64,000 bases of DNA from Nostoc desertorum CM1-VF14 (GTDB taxonomy: Bacteria > Cyanobacteriota > Cyanobacteriia > Cyanobacteriales > Nostocaceae), in the NCBI GenBank assembly GCA_019359245.1, contig JAHHHR010000001.1, positions 186,001-250,000 of the forward strand, written 5' to 3'. The notes beneath the pieces are model-generated. The model was not told the origin of the DNA and ran no database searches. It worked only from the letters and a program-made list of their open reading frames with translations. The stretch's first letter is position 1, and the number at the start of each line of letters is the position of its first letter. The translations under genes and the position numbers were made by a program. Below are positions 1-10,706 of the stretch, in pieces.

Positions 1-287
1 ATTATTATAAATCTAAAATTTCAAAAAGATGCATTGTAATTTATATAATTTCCAGTAAAATGCTCATAATAATAACTTTGATTTTTAGTCAGAACTTTAA
101 TCATGTTTACGAGACGCTACGCAGTAAGCCCAGCTATGCCCAAAGAGCTTTACATAATCAGGGCTTCGGTTCTGACTATGAACATTTTTACCCAGATTGA
201 TTAACCGCACATGATATTACAATGATTTACGCGGGTTAGAATAGAAAAAAACTTTATATACATTTCGCTGATTAAGCATAATTGCCC

Positions 288-1652
288 ATGACCACTTCTA
301 AACGCCACTACCACATCACTACCTTCGGTTGTCAGATGAATAAAGCTGACTCAGAGCGCATGGCTGGCGTTTTGGAAGACATGGGCTTTGAATGGGCAGA
401 AGATCCAAATAATGCAGATGTAATTCTCTATAATACCTGCACAATTCGGGATAATGCCGAGCAAAAGGTATATTCCTATCTTGGCAGACAAGCAAAGCGC
501 AAACATGAGCAGCCTGATTTAACCCTCATCGTTGCTGGTTGTGTTGCCCAGCAAGAAGGTGAAGCGCTATTGCGGCGAGTCCCGGAATTAGACTTGGTAA
601 TGGGGCCACAACACGCCAATCGCCTCAAAGATTTGTTGGAGTCGGTGTTTGACGGCAACCAAGTAGTCGCTACCGAGTCGGTTCATATTATTGAAGATAT
701 CACCCAGCCGCGACGGGATAGTAAGGTAACAGCTTGGGTAAATATAATTTACGGCTGTAACGAACGCTGCACCTACTGTGTGGTTCCCAATGTGCGAGGT
801 GTCGAACAATCTCGCACACCGTCAGCGATTCGGGCTGAAATGGAAGAATTAGGACGGCAAGGCTACAAGGAGATTACTCTACTTGGTCAAAATATTGACG
901 CTTACGGTAGAGATTTACCAGGAACAACAGCAGAAGGCCGGCATCTGCACAACTTCACAGATTTACTTTATTATGTACATGATGTGCCGGGGATTGAAAG
1001 GTTAAGATTTGCTACTAGCCATCCCCGTTATTTTACAGAAAGATTAATTAAGGCTTGTGCTGAGTTGCCCAAAGTCTGCAAACACTTTCACATTCCCTTT
1101 CAATCTGGGGATAATGAACTTTTGAAAGCGATGTCGCGGGGTTATACTCATGAAAAATATCGCCGTATCATCGATACCATTCGGCGGTATATGCCAGATG
1201 CTTCTATTAGTGCCGATGCGATTGTCGGTTTTCCTGGGGAGACAGAAGCACAGTTTGAAAATACCCTGAAACTGGTAGAAGATATTGGCTTTGATATGTT
1301 GAACACAGCAGCATATTCACCGCGTCCAGGGACACCAGCCGCATTATGGGACAATCAACTGAGTGAAGAAGTTAAAAGCGATCGCCTCCAACGCCTGAAT
1401 CATTTAGGAAACTTGAAAGTAGCCGAGCGATCGCAACGTTACTTTGGACGTATCGAAGAAGTTTTGGTAGAAGACCGAAACCCCAAAGATAAAGCTCAGG
1501 TGATGGGACGTACTGATGGTAATCGTCTGACATTCTTTAGTGGCGACATCAAAGAATTGAAAGGGCAATTGGTGAAGGTAAAAATTACCGAAGTTCGCCC
1601 TTTTAGTTTGACAGGTGAACCAATTGAAGTGAGACAAGCCTTATCTGTCTAA
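288..1652 (+). CDS. miaB: tRNA-2-methylthio-N6-dimethylallyladenosine synthase MiaB
   Basis: Radical-SAM methylthiotransferase that converts i6A37 to ms2i6A37 in tRNAs reading codons that start with U. Visible order: N-terminal UPF0004 domain with its first Fe-S cysteine in [15 protein letters not shown] and others in YNTCTIRD and VAGCVAQ; radical-SAM core with the CxxxCxxC cluster motif in [13 protein letters not shown]; then a C-terminal TRAM-like segment near EVLVEDRN. About 454 residues is normal for the family. I start at ATG 288; an upstream in-frame TTG at 282 would add two residues but is less likely. The gene converges with the DUF11 gene downstream, with a strong hairpin between them. 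It looks intact and core. Confidence 0.96.
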   Translation: MTTSKRHYHITTFGCQMNKADSERMAGVLEDMGFEWAEDPNNADVILYNTCTIRDNAEQKVYSYLGRQAKRKHEQPDLTLIVAGCVAQQEGEALLRRVPELDLVMGPQHANRLKDLLESVFDGNQVVATESVHIIEDITQPRRDSKVTAWVNIIYGCNERCTYCVVPNVRGVEQSRTPSAIRAEMEELGRQGYKEITLLGQNIDAYGRDLPGTTAEGRHLHNFTDLLYYVHDVPGIERLRFATSHPRYFTERLIKACAELPKVCKHFHIPFQSGDNELLKAMSRGYTHEKYRRIIDTIRRYMPDASISADAIVGFPGETEAQFENTLKLVEDIGFDMLNTAAYSPRPGTPAALWDNQLSEEVKSDRLQRLNHLGNLKVAERSQRYFGRIEEVLVEDRNPKDKAQVMGRTDGNRLTFFSGDIKELKGQLVKVKITEVRPFSLTGEPIEVRQALSV

Positions 1653-1697
1653 GAATTAGACATCACCAGAAATTAAATACGCATCATCCAGAACCCT

Positions 1698-1728
1698 TGT
1701 AGAGACGTAGCAGTATTACGTCTCTACA
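1698..1728 (+). terminator. Intergenic hairpin between convergent genes
   Basis: Perfect 12-bp inverted repeat, TGTAGAGACGTA at 1698-1709 and TACGTCTCTACA at 1717-1728, with a 7-nt loop and a modestly T-rich stretch after it. It resembles the dispersed 'GTAGAGACGT' palindromes common in Nostoc intergenic DNA. Between miaB (+) and a minus-strand gene it could end transcription from both sides. The rest of 1653-1994 holds only a weaker hairpin (CCACTAGG...CCTAGTGG, about 1769-1800) and no gene. Confidence 0.6.
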
Positions 1729-1994
1729 ATCTTATCTTTATTTCACCCTACCCCGGAAACGCATAAACCACTAGGAATTAATTGGTGTACCTAGTGGGTT
1801 GCATTTGGCACATTATGGTGATGAAGTCGTGCTAATTCCAACGAATGTTCGGGATAAGCTAAAAACCTCATTACACCGTTGCTTGATTCTGAGATATGTC
1901 AACGTGTTTGCGTCGTTTCAGTCAACCAATGCTGAATAAATCTTCTTAACCCAAACTGACGTTAAATTACATACCTCCAAAACTAAAAATCGTA

Positions 1995-4900
1995 TTACTT
2001 CACCTTAGCTCGCAACCGAATGAAACCGTATGCAGGACTACCAGTTGTGTTAGCAGGGAATGTAGTCGAACCCGTGACTACATCGACTACCACGGCTCCT
2101 GAAAGGTTCTGAGCAGATGGAGTGGGGTTGGTGAAGGCAGCTTTGTTACAAGAGCCAGGAGTTTCTGTACCAGCTAGGATAAACTGACCGCCATCGGTAT
2201 CACTAGCATTCGTCAAAGAGACTGGTGTTGTAGAGCCAATTGCTAGAGTAATACCAGAATTAGATGTAAAAGCAGTGGGAATAAAGGTGGTACTAACAGG
2301 CAGCAAGTCACAGACACTGAGATTTCTCACAGGAATACTGCCACTGGAGAGGAAATAAACAGTGTATTCTAACTCATCGCCTGGTTTAACTTTACCGCCA
2401 TCAATTGCACCCTTAAGGTAATTAGCAGGCCAGTTGCTGTTGTTGTCATCGGTGCTGTTGGGGTCATCAACAACTTGAGTTAAATTCACAGAACCATTCG
2501 AGGTGTTGCCATTAATAGCAGTAATGCGTTTGATTAAAATTAACTTAACAAAACCGTTAATTGTCGTGGGGTCACTGGCACTGTCGTTGGTGGTATTTGT
2601 CTGGCTACCACCTGAGATATTGGCAACATTAGTTAAGCTGAATGGAGCATTAGAGGCTACAGCAACGCTGAGGCTAATTGCTGGATAGCTTGAACCTGCT
2701 GTGAGAACATCGGAGCGTGTACAACTAACAGTTTGTCCTGATACTGTACAAGTCCAGCCTGTACCCGTCGCCGTTGTAGGAGTTAAACCAGTCGGCAGAG
2801 TGTCACTCACGGTGACAAGTCCATTGGTGGCAGCACCACCGGAGTTTTTTGCAGTGATGGAGTATATTCCGGTTGAGCCTTGAGTAAAGTTGCCTATATG
2901 AGTCTTGGTGATGGTTAGGTCAGCAACGCCATTAATTGTTGTAGGGTCACTGGCACTGTCGTTGCTGGTATTTGTCTGGCCACCACCTGAGACATTAGCA
3001 ACGTTAGTTAGGCTGGATGCAGCATTAGACGCTGCGGTAACACTGAGGCTAATTGCTGGGTAGCTAGCACCTGTCCCAAGAACATCGGAGCGGGTACAAG
3101 TGACAGTTTGTCCTGATACTGTGCAAGTCCAGCCTGTACCCGTCGCCGTCGTGGGAGTCAAACCAGTCGGCAGAGTGTCACTCACGGTGACAAGTCCATT
3201 GGTGGCAGCACCACCGGAGTTTTTTGCAGTGATGGAGTATATTCCGGTTGAGCCTTGAGTAAAGTTGCCTATATGAGTCTTGGTGATGGTTAGGTCAGCA
3301 ACGCCATTAATTGTTGTAGGGTCACTGGCACTGTCGTTGCTGGTATTTGTCTGGCCACCACCTGAGACATTAGCAACGTTAGTCAGGCTGGATGCAGCAT
3401 TAGAAGCTGCGGTGACACTGAGGCTGATATCAGGATAACTTGAACCTGCTGCCAGGGCATCGGAGCGCGTACAAGTAACAGTTTGTCCTGATACTGTACA
3501 AGTCCAGCCTGTGCCTGTTGCCGTTGTGGGAGTCAAACCTGTGGGCAGAGTGTCAGTTACAGTTACAAGTCCATTGGTGGCAGCACCACCAGAGTTTTTT
3601 GCAGTGATAGTGTATGTTCCGCTTACGCCTTGAGTAAAGTTGCCCGTATGAGTCTTGGTAATTGTTAAGTCAGAAACACCATTTATTATTGTAGGGTCAC
3701 TAGCATTGTTGTTAGTTGTATTCGTCTCGCCACCACCTGAAACATTAGCAACGTTAGTCAGGCTGGATGAGGCATTAGAAGCTACAGCAACATTGAGACT
3801 AATTGCTGGGTAGCTGGCTCCAGCAGCTAGAATATCCGAACGGGTGCAGGTAACTTTTTGTCCTGATACTGTGCAAGTCCAGCCAGTACCACTAGCTGTG
3901 GTGGGCGTGAGTCCTGTAGGTAAGTCATCCACTACAGTTACTGGTTGGAGTGTAGGGCTGCTACCGGAGTTTTTTGCTGTCAGGTTGTAAGTTCCACTTC
4001 CTCCTTGAGTAAAGTTACCTGTATGGCTTTTTGTAATCGTTAAATCTGGTGGGTCGATAGCTGTGATAGTAGTACCTTTGGTAGCGTCGTTATAGTCAGT
4101 ATTATAGTGATAGCTACTACCCGAAAAGTCGTAGATCAAATTGACGAATGTGGCAGTACCAGCTGAGAGAATCTTGACAGTGTAAGTTGTGCTGACATTG
4201 TTACCTGCTTTACCACCAGAGTAACCATCTGAAATTGATGTGTCACTACATGTTAAGTTGTTATGGTAAAAGGAACTGGTAATATCATTAGTCCAACCAC
4301 AAGCATCCGCATATATTGAATTGTTAGTTACACTAGATGGTGCTGTGTAGGTTGCTGTAACACCAACTACCTGAAAAATTGTGTTAGGAAAGTTTGGGGA
4401 GAACACCAACTGTTCATATCCCCCAGTAGCTGTGCTTCCTGTAACTGTATATTGATAAGTCTGGCCAACAACAACAGTAGATGGCCCTGTGATGGTTGCT
4501 ACTGAATTGCGATTTTGAGAAATCAGTTTTTCTACATACAACTCACGATTTGTTGGGGTGCTGACAATACCAAGATTATCAGCAGTCGCTTCAATGCGAT
4601 ATAGCTGTTTAGTGTTATAAGCTGCTGAATTACGGGTAATAACAATGTTGTAGTAAAAGTCAGTACAGTTGCTAGGGACTGCTCCATAAAAGGTGGGAGG
4701 GCGAGTATTAGCAGCAGTAGTAGAACCAGCTGCTAGAGAAGGAATAGAGAGTGTGCTGGCACCTTGTAAATTTATGAAGCTGTTGGTAGCTCCCTCTCGC
4801 ACAAAGGTAGCTTTGACATTGGTGGCGGCAGTACTGCCAGTGTTACATACACGAGCACCTGTCATAAAAACATTTGGCCCGACGCTGACGTTATTGCTAT

Positions 4901-5045
4901 CTAAGCCAATGATGTTCCAGGTAATGGGAGTAATTGTAAGTTGTGCAGTAGCAAGTGCTGATGAATATGGCCACAGGATTGCTGCTGCCAAAGTCAAGGT
5001 GGTGGAAGCTAAAAATTTGTGTAAATGAGACTGACGTATTTTCAT
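1995..5045 (-). CDS. Exported DUF11-repeat surface protein (1016 aa)
   Basis: Predicted envelope or secreted adhesin-like protein. A signal peptide is visible at residues 1-33 (KIRQSH n-region, hydrophobic core, ALA-type cleavage near SSALATA). Residues about 35-330 form a region I do not recognise, including a paired-Cys stretch. Four tandem DUF11 modules of about 125 residues follow, each starting DLTITK(S/T)H and holding LPTGLTP, GTGWTC and CTRSD, then a final DUF11-like domain (LEYTVYFLSSG) to the C-terminus. Such modules are Ig-like beta-sandwiches. No sortase motif or transmembrane anchor is seen, as expected for a Gram-negative envelope. It is the last member of a minus-strand cluster of related exported proteins (to 13990). 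Ligand and function are unknown. Confidence 0.85.
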   Translation of the reverse strand: MKIRQSHLHKFLASTTLTLAAAILWPYSSALATAQLTITPITWNIIGLDSNNVSVGPNVFMTGARVCNTGSTAATNVKATFVREGATNSFINLQGASTLSIPSLAAGSTTAANTRPPTFYGAVPSNCTDFYYNIVITRNSAAYNTKQLYRIEATADNLGIVSTPTNRELYVEKLISQNRNSVATITGPSTVVVGQTYQYTVTGSTATGGYEQLVFSPNFPNTIFQVVGVTATYTAPSSVTNNSIYADACGWTNDITSSFYHNNLTCSDTSISDGYSGGKAGNNVSTTYTVKILSAGTATFVNLIYDFSGSSYHYNTDYNDATKGTTITAIDPPDLTITKSHTGNFTQGGSGTYNLTAKNSGSSPTLQPVTVVDDLPTGLTPTTASGTGWTCTVSGQKVTCTRSDILAAGASYPAISLNVAVASNASSSLTNVANVSGGGETNTTNNNASDPTIINGVSDLTITKTHTGNFTQGVSGTYTITAKNSGGAATNGLVTVTDTLPTGLTPTTATGTGWTCTVSGQTVTCTRSDALAAGSSYPDISLSVTAASNAASSLTNVANVSGGGQTNTSNDSASDPTTINGVADLTITKTHIGNFTQGSTGIYSITAKNSGGAATNGLVTVSDTLPTGLTPTTATGTGWTCTVSGQTVTCTRSDVLGTGASYPAISLSVTAASNAASSLTNVANVSGGGQTNTSNDSASDPTTINGVADLTITKTHIGNFTQGSTGIYSITAKNSGGAATNGLVTVSDTLPTGLTPTTATGTGWTCTVSGQTVSCTRSDVLTAGSSYPAISLSVAVASNAPFSLTNVANISGGSQTNTTNDSASDPTTINGFVKLILIKRITAINGNTSNGSVNLTQVVDDPNSTDDNNSNWPANYLKGAIDGGKVKPGDELEYTVYFLSSGSIPVRNLSVCDLLPVSTTFIPTAFTSNSGITLAIGSTTPVSLTNASDTDGGQFILAGTETPGSCNKAAFTNPTPSAQNLSGAVVVDVVTGSTTFPANTTGSPAYGFIRLRAKVK
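2553..4052 (-). repeat. Four tandem 375-bp DUF11-encoding units
   Basis: Units run about 2553-2927, 2928-3302, 3303-3677 and 3678-4052, an exact 375-bp (125-codon) period. The two units nearest the gene's 3' end are nearly identical over more than 200 bp, for example the blocks starting near 2733 and 3108. This points to recent duplication or gene conversion and to likely length variation between strains. The unit at 3678-4052 is clearly more diverged. Confidence 0.85.
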
Positions 5046-5201
5046 GGCTGGAACTTCTTAATAATATTTACGCCAAGAAAAAGCGCTGTAATTAATGCAT
5101 TTATTGCAGGTCTAGAGGTGCTATGCAGGAGGCTGTAATCTGCCGAATTTGATTTTGTAAGATAATTACAGAAATTTCCATGTATAAATAAATTCATATT
5201 T

Positions 5202-8200
5202 TTAGCTTTCCTTTTTCACCTGGGTATCGCTAATTGGTCGTTCTTTACGTGGTACAGGTTTTTGCTGTCCAAAGCCCTCAAACAATTCGTTGAGCTTCAG
5301 CGTTACCCCTAAATATGCCCCTCCTGCCGATCGCGTACCTGAGAAATCTCGGTCATCGACATTACCAAAAACGTATCCAGCAGCCAGCCGCAGGTTAGGA
5401 GTTAGGTAATAGCCTGTTTCAATCACGAAGCCTGTTTCTGTGTAGTTAGATTGACCAATCCAGCGAGCCTCACCCACCAAATCCATGCTGTATCCCAAGC
5501 GATAGGTCGCTCGGAATTGCGCTAGATTGACCATACTGGTGCCGACTAAATCGTTAGCTAAGTAAGACGTACTGTTACGCAAAGCATACTTGCCGTAGAA
5601 TTCCCATTGCCAGTTAGGAGCATAGATAGTTTCTAAAGCAAAGGTATGGTCATCAGAACCCGTACCACTGCCAAAAAGGAGTGTATCAGGTATGACAGAT
5701 GGATTTTGGCGATATTCATAACGCAATAAAGCATTAAATGAATCGTTATTGGGGTCGCGGTAAGCTAAACCCACCTTCAAGTTAACTGTATCTCCTAGTC
5801 CTGAAAGCCTTTGATTGGAAGAATTTGCCTGTTGATAGCGCACCAAAGCTGTGAGAGCCGGAGAAACTTTACCAGTAGCAGCAGCTGAGATGACGGTGTT
5901 AGAACCACTAGAAGAAGTGCGATGTTCGTAGCGGGCGCTGGCTTGAAACTGTGGATTATCACTGTATTCCAGCCCGACACTATAGCTATCACCACCATCA
6001 AATCCGATAGAGGAAGCAGTTTGACCAACGGCAAAGGGTTGAGCATATTGCTGTCCCGCCGCAGTCCGCCCAAAGAAGCCACCAAAGACGTGTTCGTAAG
6101 CCAGGTTCAGCCGCAAACCACGAGCAATAAGCCAGCGATTATTTAGTCCAATAGCGCCTTGGGTAGTCATTTCATTGGCACCACCTAAAATCGAATAACG
6201 ACCAGTCAAGGTGGTATCTGAGCCAAGTTTGTGTTCGCCGTTAACACTCAAGCTGGTGATGGAGTTATCACTAAACTGACCGCCAGAGTAAAACTGTTGA
6301 GCAAGAGTGAGATTGACACCAGGCAATACAGCCCAATTCAACCCTAATATGGTACGGTCTGGGTAAACAGTATCAGCCTCAGAAGATAAAGTAAGTTCAT
6401 TTTGCGCCAAGAAAGTCAAGTTTTTGGCTAGAGGGTATGTGAAGCGCGATCGCAACTGATCGGAAGTACCACTTAGGGCGCTGTCGGGGATGCGGTCTTC
6501 TCTTTGACGATGAATCCAATCCACATCGAGTGTGGCGTTACCGAAGCGTTGTTGAATCCCAGCAGAAAGCGTTGTCAGGGAATTATCTACTTTACTACCA
6601 GGTATCGCTTCAGAACGCGGTGCAAATAGTTCTTCAAATGTATCTAGTGGTTGTGGTGCAATACCAAAATTGTCTTCGTGGTCGTATTGCGCTCGCACAT
6701 TTGTGGTTGATGTCAGTCTGCCTGTAACTTGTGCCCCATAGCGGGTTTGCCCTGGTACAAAGCTGATAGTGGCATTATTAGCAAAGCCCGTATCAGCATG
6801 ACGATAATAAGCACGCCCTTGAATACCATTAGCAATCTGTCCCTCAGCTTCCAAGCGGTAAGCACTGCCACTGACCTTCCCTATAAGTTCAGAATCATTG
6901 GATGAATGAGCATATTCTGCTGTCAACCTACCCTTGTCACCCAAAGCAATCAGCGCATCTGTACCGTAAAGTTGAAAGTCACGCACCCCCTGATTTTCTT
7001 GGACGAAACTTGCTCCTATCCAACTTTGGTTGGTAGCGTTGCGGGAGAGGTTATATTGCAAACGACCAGCAAAAATACTGCTATCAGAGTCTTGGCTGTC
7101 GTATTGGTAAGTTATAACAATCCGGCGTACCAATACTTGTCCGGTTTGATCGATATCAGTGCGAAGAATCGGTTCGCGAAATAATAAGGTGCCGCGATCG
7201 TAATCGATTTCGTAGTCTGGTCCTCGGTCAAGCTGTCTGCGCTCTAATACAGTACCAGGACGATTAAGTTCTTCTAACTCAATAAAGACATTTTCACTAC
7301 CTGGAAGGAGTATTCGACGGGAGAGGAAGTAATAGCCACTGGTGCCATCAGGAGCAATGGTATCCCGTTGAAACCCTTCTAGCTGATTGCCATAAAAACC
7401 TGTAATTTGTAGATTTCCTAAGTTGTAGTTAGCTTTAAAGCCCTGGAGTTGACGGGTGATAGCAGTAAATTGCTGTGACGAACGAGCAAACTCTTCAGTA
7501 TTGTAGTCACCCCACATCGCATAATCAGGTGCAGCTCCCAAGATGCCAGTCGAGCGTTCTAAACGTAGGAATACGCTATCAGTTGAAGGAGTAATGACAT
7601 CAACTCTAGAGCTATCGCCGTAGACAGGATAGTTTTGCTCATTAAATTGATATGTTCTAAAAAGACGATTATCACAGTTGCAGTCTTCATTAAGGCTGCG
7701 AGAACTGTTGTATGCACCTGTAAACAACCACTCGCCAATTGCCCCAGTCGCAAATATTGCTGAATTGAAATCTAATTGTGTTTTGTTATCTTCATCGGGA
7801 CGCAAGAAATCACGGAAACTTCCGTAATAATTTGTACCTCTAGCGCCCAAACGCAAATCTATTACCCCAGTGACTAAACTAGGACGTAGTGCCGTTTCAA
7901 ATTGCAGTTGGGTAAAAGCTTCTAAACTGCTAGTAGTTGCTTGAATTCGCACAGTTTGCGCCTTCAAGTCTGACCGCAGATTTGCTGTGAATTGCCCTGC
8001 CTTTGCCTCTACTTGGAATCCTGGTTGATCGGGTTTGAAGTCTTCCCCAACAAACTCGCCAGCTGTGGATATTAAGGTAACAACAGCATCTTGGTTAGCA
8101 CGATTACGATTTTCATCGATGAGTTCACCTCGAATTGTTGCCGTGGAACGTGCATCAGCTGGGATGCGAGCCTCAACCGTTTCCAGCGTGAGTTGCTTCG

Positions 8201-8924
8201 GCGTTCCTCGCGCCACCACCTGTATTGTCACAGGCGCTTCTGTCGCACCTACCACCTGTGCAGAGATGGTATTTTCTCCTTCTTTTAAAGAAACACCAAA
8301 CCATGTCTGTGTTACTAATTTGGTATTAATGTCTGTTTCTGTGCGTCCAATTAACGAGGTTTCTACTAACGCACCATTCACCCGCAATTCTATTTGAGTG
8401 CCGGGGGAGAATTGCAATATTACTGTTGTAGTTGGCCCATCTACAATTGTGTTAGCCGTCGGTGTAAGGATTTTTACCGCTATTGAGGGGGTTTGGGCAG
8501 TTGAGAACTTGGAAGATTGAGAGGAAATCTCTTTTTGTCGCTTTGTTACCTTGTCCTCAGTTCCTGCTATTTTCCGTAAATCTACATCTAGCTTGGTATT
8601 ATCTACTGCTGGAAGCTGCAAAATTTTAGTTGCGGTTTGCTTGTTATTCAAAGCATTCCTGAGCCGAGTTGAGGTAGAAGTGTCAGCAGAACTATTTGTT
8701 ACCAGAGAGGCTGCGGAAGTATTGGAAACAGATGAGTTAGCACTAATCTTTTCTTCTTGTTCAGTTGTCTGTGTGATATCCTGTTTAACTGTTTTTACCG
8801 GAGTCTCTGATTGCTCAAAAAATTCGGCTTTTGCTATAGTTGGATATGCAACCAAGCTGACAGAAAATGCCATAACCCCCAGCCGAAACTTGAAACTACT
8901 TGAAGGGTGCAGTCTGGGTTTCAT
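5202..8924 (-). CDS. Large predicted outer-membrane beta-barrel protein with Ig-like domain
   Basis: A 1240-residue exported protein. The signal peptide is at 1-33 (LGVMAFSVSLVAYPTIAKAE), then a Ser/Thr-rich low-complexity linker to about 130. A beta-sandwich region follows (TIVDGPTTTVILQF and an invasin-like Ig segment LTLETVEARIPADARST...), then about 850 residues of alternating amphipathic strands rich in Tyr, Gln and Asn. These have repeated Y-x-Y/aromatic turns and end in a strand-like segment (GAYLGVTLKLNELF), typical of an outer-membrane barrel. I infer a transport or display platform for the cluster's DUF11 proteins; no specific family is recognised. The ATG overlaps the upstream stop codon (ATGA, 8921-8924), and a strong Shine-Dalgarno (AGGAGG within 8931-8940) lies inside the upstream gene, so the two are translationally coupled. 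Confidence 0.8.
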   Translation of the reverse strand: MKPRLHPSSSFKFRLGVMAFSVSLVAYPTIAKAEFFEQSETPVKTVKQDITQTTEQEEKISANSSVSNTSAASLVTNSSADTSTSTRLRNALNNKQTATKILQLPAVDNTKLDVDLRKIAGTEDKVTKRQKEISSQSSKFSTAQTPSIAVKILTPTANTIVDGPTTTVILQFSPGTQIELRVNGALVETSLIGRTETDINTKLVTQTWFGVSLKEGENTISAQVVGATEAPVTIQVVARGTPKQLTLETVEARIPADARSTATIRGELIDENRNRANQDAVVTLISTAGEFVGEDFKPDQPGFQVEAKAGQFTANLRSDLKAQTVRIQATTSSLEAFTQLQFETALRPSLVTGVIDLRLGARGTNYYGSFRDFLRPDEDNKTQLDFNSAIFATGAIGEWLFTGAYNSSRSLNEDCNCDNRLFRTYQFNEQNYPVYGDSSRVDVITPSTDSVFLRLERSTGILGAAPDYAMWGDYNTEEFARSSQQFTAITRQLQGFKANYNLGNLQITGFYGNQLEGFQRDTIAPDGTSGYYFLSRRILLPGSENVFIELEELNRPGTVLERRQLDRGPDYEIDYDRGTLLFREPILRTDIDQTGQVLVRRIVITYQYDSQDSDSSIFAGRLQYNLSRNATNQSWIGASFVQENQGVRDFQLYGTDALIALGDKGRLTAEYAHSSNDSELIGKVSGSAYRLEAEGQIANGIQGRAYYRHADTGFANNATISFVPGQTRYGAQVTGRLTSTTNVRAQYDHEDNFGIAPQPLDTFEELFAPRSEAIPGSKVDNSLTTLSAGIQQRFGNATLDVDWIHRQREDRIPDSALSGTSDQLRSRFTYPLAKNLTFLAQNELTLSSEADTVYPDRTILGLNWAVLPGVNLTLAQQFYSGGQFSDNSITSLSVNGEHKLGSDTTLTGRYSILGGANEMTTQGAIGLNNRWLIARGLRLNLAYEHVFGGFFGRTAAGQQYAQPFAVGQTASSIGFDGGDSYSVGLEYSDNPQFQASARYEHRTSSSGSNTVISAAATGKVSPALTALVRYQQANSSNQRLSGLGDTVNLKVGLAYRDPNNDSFNALLRYEYRQNPSVIPDTLLFGSGTGSDDHTFALETIYAPNWQWEFYGKYALRNSTSYLANDLVGTSMVNLAQFRATYRLGYSMDLVGEARWIGQSNYTETGFVIETGYYLTPNLRLAAGYVFGNVDDRDFSGTRSAGGAYLGVTLKLNELFEGFGQQKPVPRKERPISDTQVKKES

Positions 8925-10444
8925 TTCTTTACTTCCTCCTGGAAGGTACGGGTGACTGCGAAGTTCATACGTACCATCCCACCAGGCTGTAAACGCACGA
9001 GGCGAGATTGGCTATTGCGTTCGCGGAATTTTTTGTTAGGAGCTAGGGTATAACCAGGTAGGCTGCTGAAGTCTAATACACCTGTGTGGCTTCCAGGTAA
9101 CACGTTGGCTAAAGAAAACAGACCTTTCGGGTCTGTGGTGATCCGGTTACCATCCTCCATAAAAATCACGGCATTAGGCACTCCCGGCTCACCAGGCTGT
9201 TGTTCCCCGTCAAAGTTCTTATCTACAAACACGCGACCGATGATAGTGCCGCAGTCAGAGACAATTCCTGGTCGAATTTTCAACTGGTGGGTTGTAGGAC
9301 CATCCTTGGCGCTAAAACCGTTGTCAACCCGTTGCAAGTTAACGATCGCACTGTTACGGCCCGTACCCCTTACAGAGTCAGGGCTTAGTTGGGTAGCGTA
9401 GGCAATATTCAACACTCTTTCCGGTTGGATAGTAGCGTCTGTCCTGAATGTCACCGTGGTTCCATTGCGTTCTGAGGTGATAGTGACTGGCTGACCGTCA
9501 ATTTCTCCCCGGACAGAATTGGGCAAGAAGTTGAATCCCAAGGGTAAATTGTCGCTGACAACTACATTATTCAAATTCACATCAATTAAATTTCTGACCG
9601 AAACGCGGTAAATGACCGTATCTCCAGGTTCAGCAGTAGCGCGATCGCCTGTTTTGACAATCTGCACTTGGTTGGGTTGACATAGATTTGTGGTCAAATC
9701 AAACGCTAATAAGTCCAGTCCTTGAAGTTCAGCATTGTCCACTAAGACAGCTGTGTCCTCTACCCTGGTCTCGCCTGTGCGATTGATTGGCTGACCATCT
9801 AAGGAAGTCGCAACATACTGGACAATATTGCCGCCTGTATTTCCAACGATTTCAATCTTGATGCGTCGCTGTCTATAAATTGAATTTGGCGGTGGATTAA
9901 TTACAAGAATATAGGTTCTACCAACATTGGTTTGACCCTTGTTTGAGTCGAATAGAAAATTGTATACACCCGCAGGATTATTACTAATAAAGTAAGGGTT
10001 AGCGTTCTCAATATTCGGCGCTTTCCCACTAGGAACTTTGTTGTTAGGAATATCAGGCAACTCTGTCCGGGTCAGGGGAACTAAATTTCCTAATTCTGTC
10101 CCCGTTGGATCGCTGGGGTTAGGTTCGTACAAACCGACAGAAAAACCTGTATAGTCAGGTAAAATTTCGCTACCGCAACCTAAAATTCGTCCTAACGGGT
10201 CAATTAAGGGACTAGAGTTGGCTTGAATTTGACTAGTAGTTCCTTGAAATGTATTGTTAGTAGGATCTGTATAAGTATAAGTAGCTTGGTTTATGATAGC
10301 TGAAGGCACAACCCGGTTATCAGCTGGTTGCGCTATCCCAGGTAAGGAACTGTGCAAAACACTTGCGACCAAAACGGTTGCCGTTAACCGCTGGAACCAG
10401 CTTTTGCACATATGAATCTGGTGTCGCGACTTTTGACGGCGCAC
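8921..10444 (-). CDS. Exported DUF11 / SdrD-B-like domain protein
   Basis: A 507-residue exported protein with a long basic n-region and signal peptide ending near LPGIAQPADN. Residues about 270-380 form a DUF11 domain (KTGDRATAEPGDTVIYRVSV, then NVVVSDNLPLGFNFLPNS). Residues about 400-490 form an SdrD B-like/CNA-B-type fold (GRVFVDKNFDGEQQPGEPG, then GLFSLANVLPG). The GTG start at 10444 is preferred over ATG 10411 because AGGAG sits 9 nt before the GTG, while no ribosome site precedes the ATG. Its stop overlaps the start of the barrel gene, so they form one transcript and probably a partner pair. Function is unknown beyond an envelope role. Confidence 0.8.
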   Translation of the reverse strand: MRRQKSRHQIHMCKSWFQRLTATVLVASVLHSSLPGIAQPADNRVVPSAIINQATYTYTDPTNNTFQGTTSQIQANSSPLIDPLGRILGCGSEILPDYTGFSVGLYEPNPSDPTGTELGNLVPLTRTELPDIPNNKVPSGKAPNIENANPYFISNNPAGVYNFLFDSNKGQTNVGRTYILVINPPPNSIYRQRRIKIEIVGNTGGNIVQYVATSLDGQPINRTGETRVEDTAVLVDNAELQGLDLLAFDLTTNLCQPNQVQIVKTGDRATAEPGDTVIYRVSVRNLIDVNLNNVVVSDNLPLGFNFLPNSVRGEIDGQPVTITSERNGTTVTFRTDATIQPERVLNIAYATQLSPDSVRGTGRNSAIVNLQRVDNGFSAKDGPTTHQLKIRPGIVSDCGTIIGRVFVDKNFDGEQQPGEPGVPNAVIFMEDGNRITTDPKGLFSLANVLPGSHTGVLDFSSLPGYTLAPNKKFRERNSQSRLVRLQPGGMVRMNFAVTRTFQEEVKK

Positions 10445-10706
10445 TGAACTTTTCTCCTATTTGACTTCACGGTTCGGGTTCTGGCAGTAACAAATTTCAC
10501 AGAGTGTATCTGTCAAATCGGCAACCGTTAAAATATTTGGACTCGTAGTGGGCAATGCTCATAGCAAAGGGCTAGGTATTGGGGGCTGGTTACTAGGAAA
10601 GAGATATAGTCATAAATTCTTTCAATCCCCAATCCCCATTACCTCTTATCCCCAGAGGAAGCCACAAGTTCCCCAATCCCTAGTCCCTACTCTTAACTTG
10701 TTTTTC

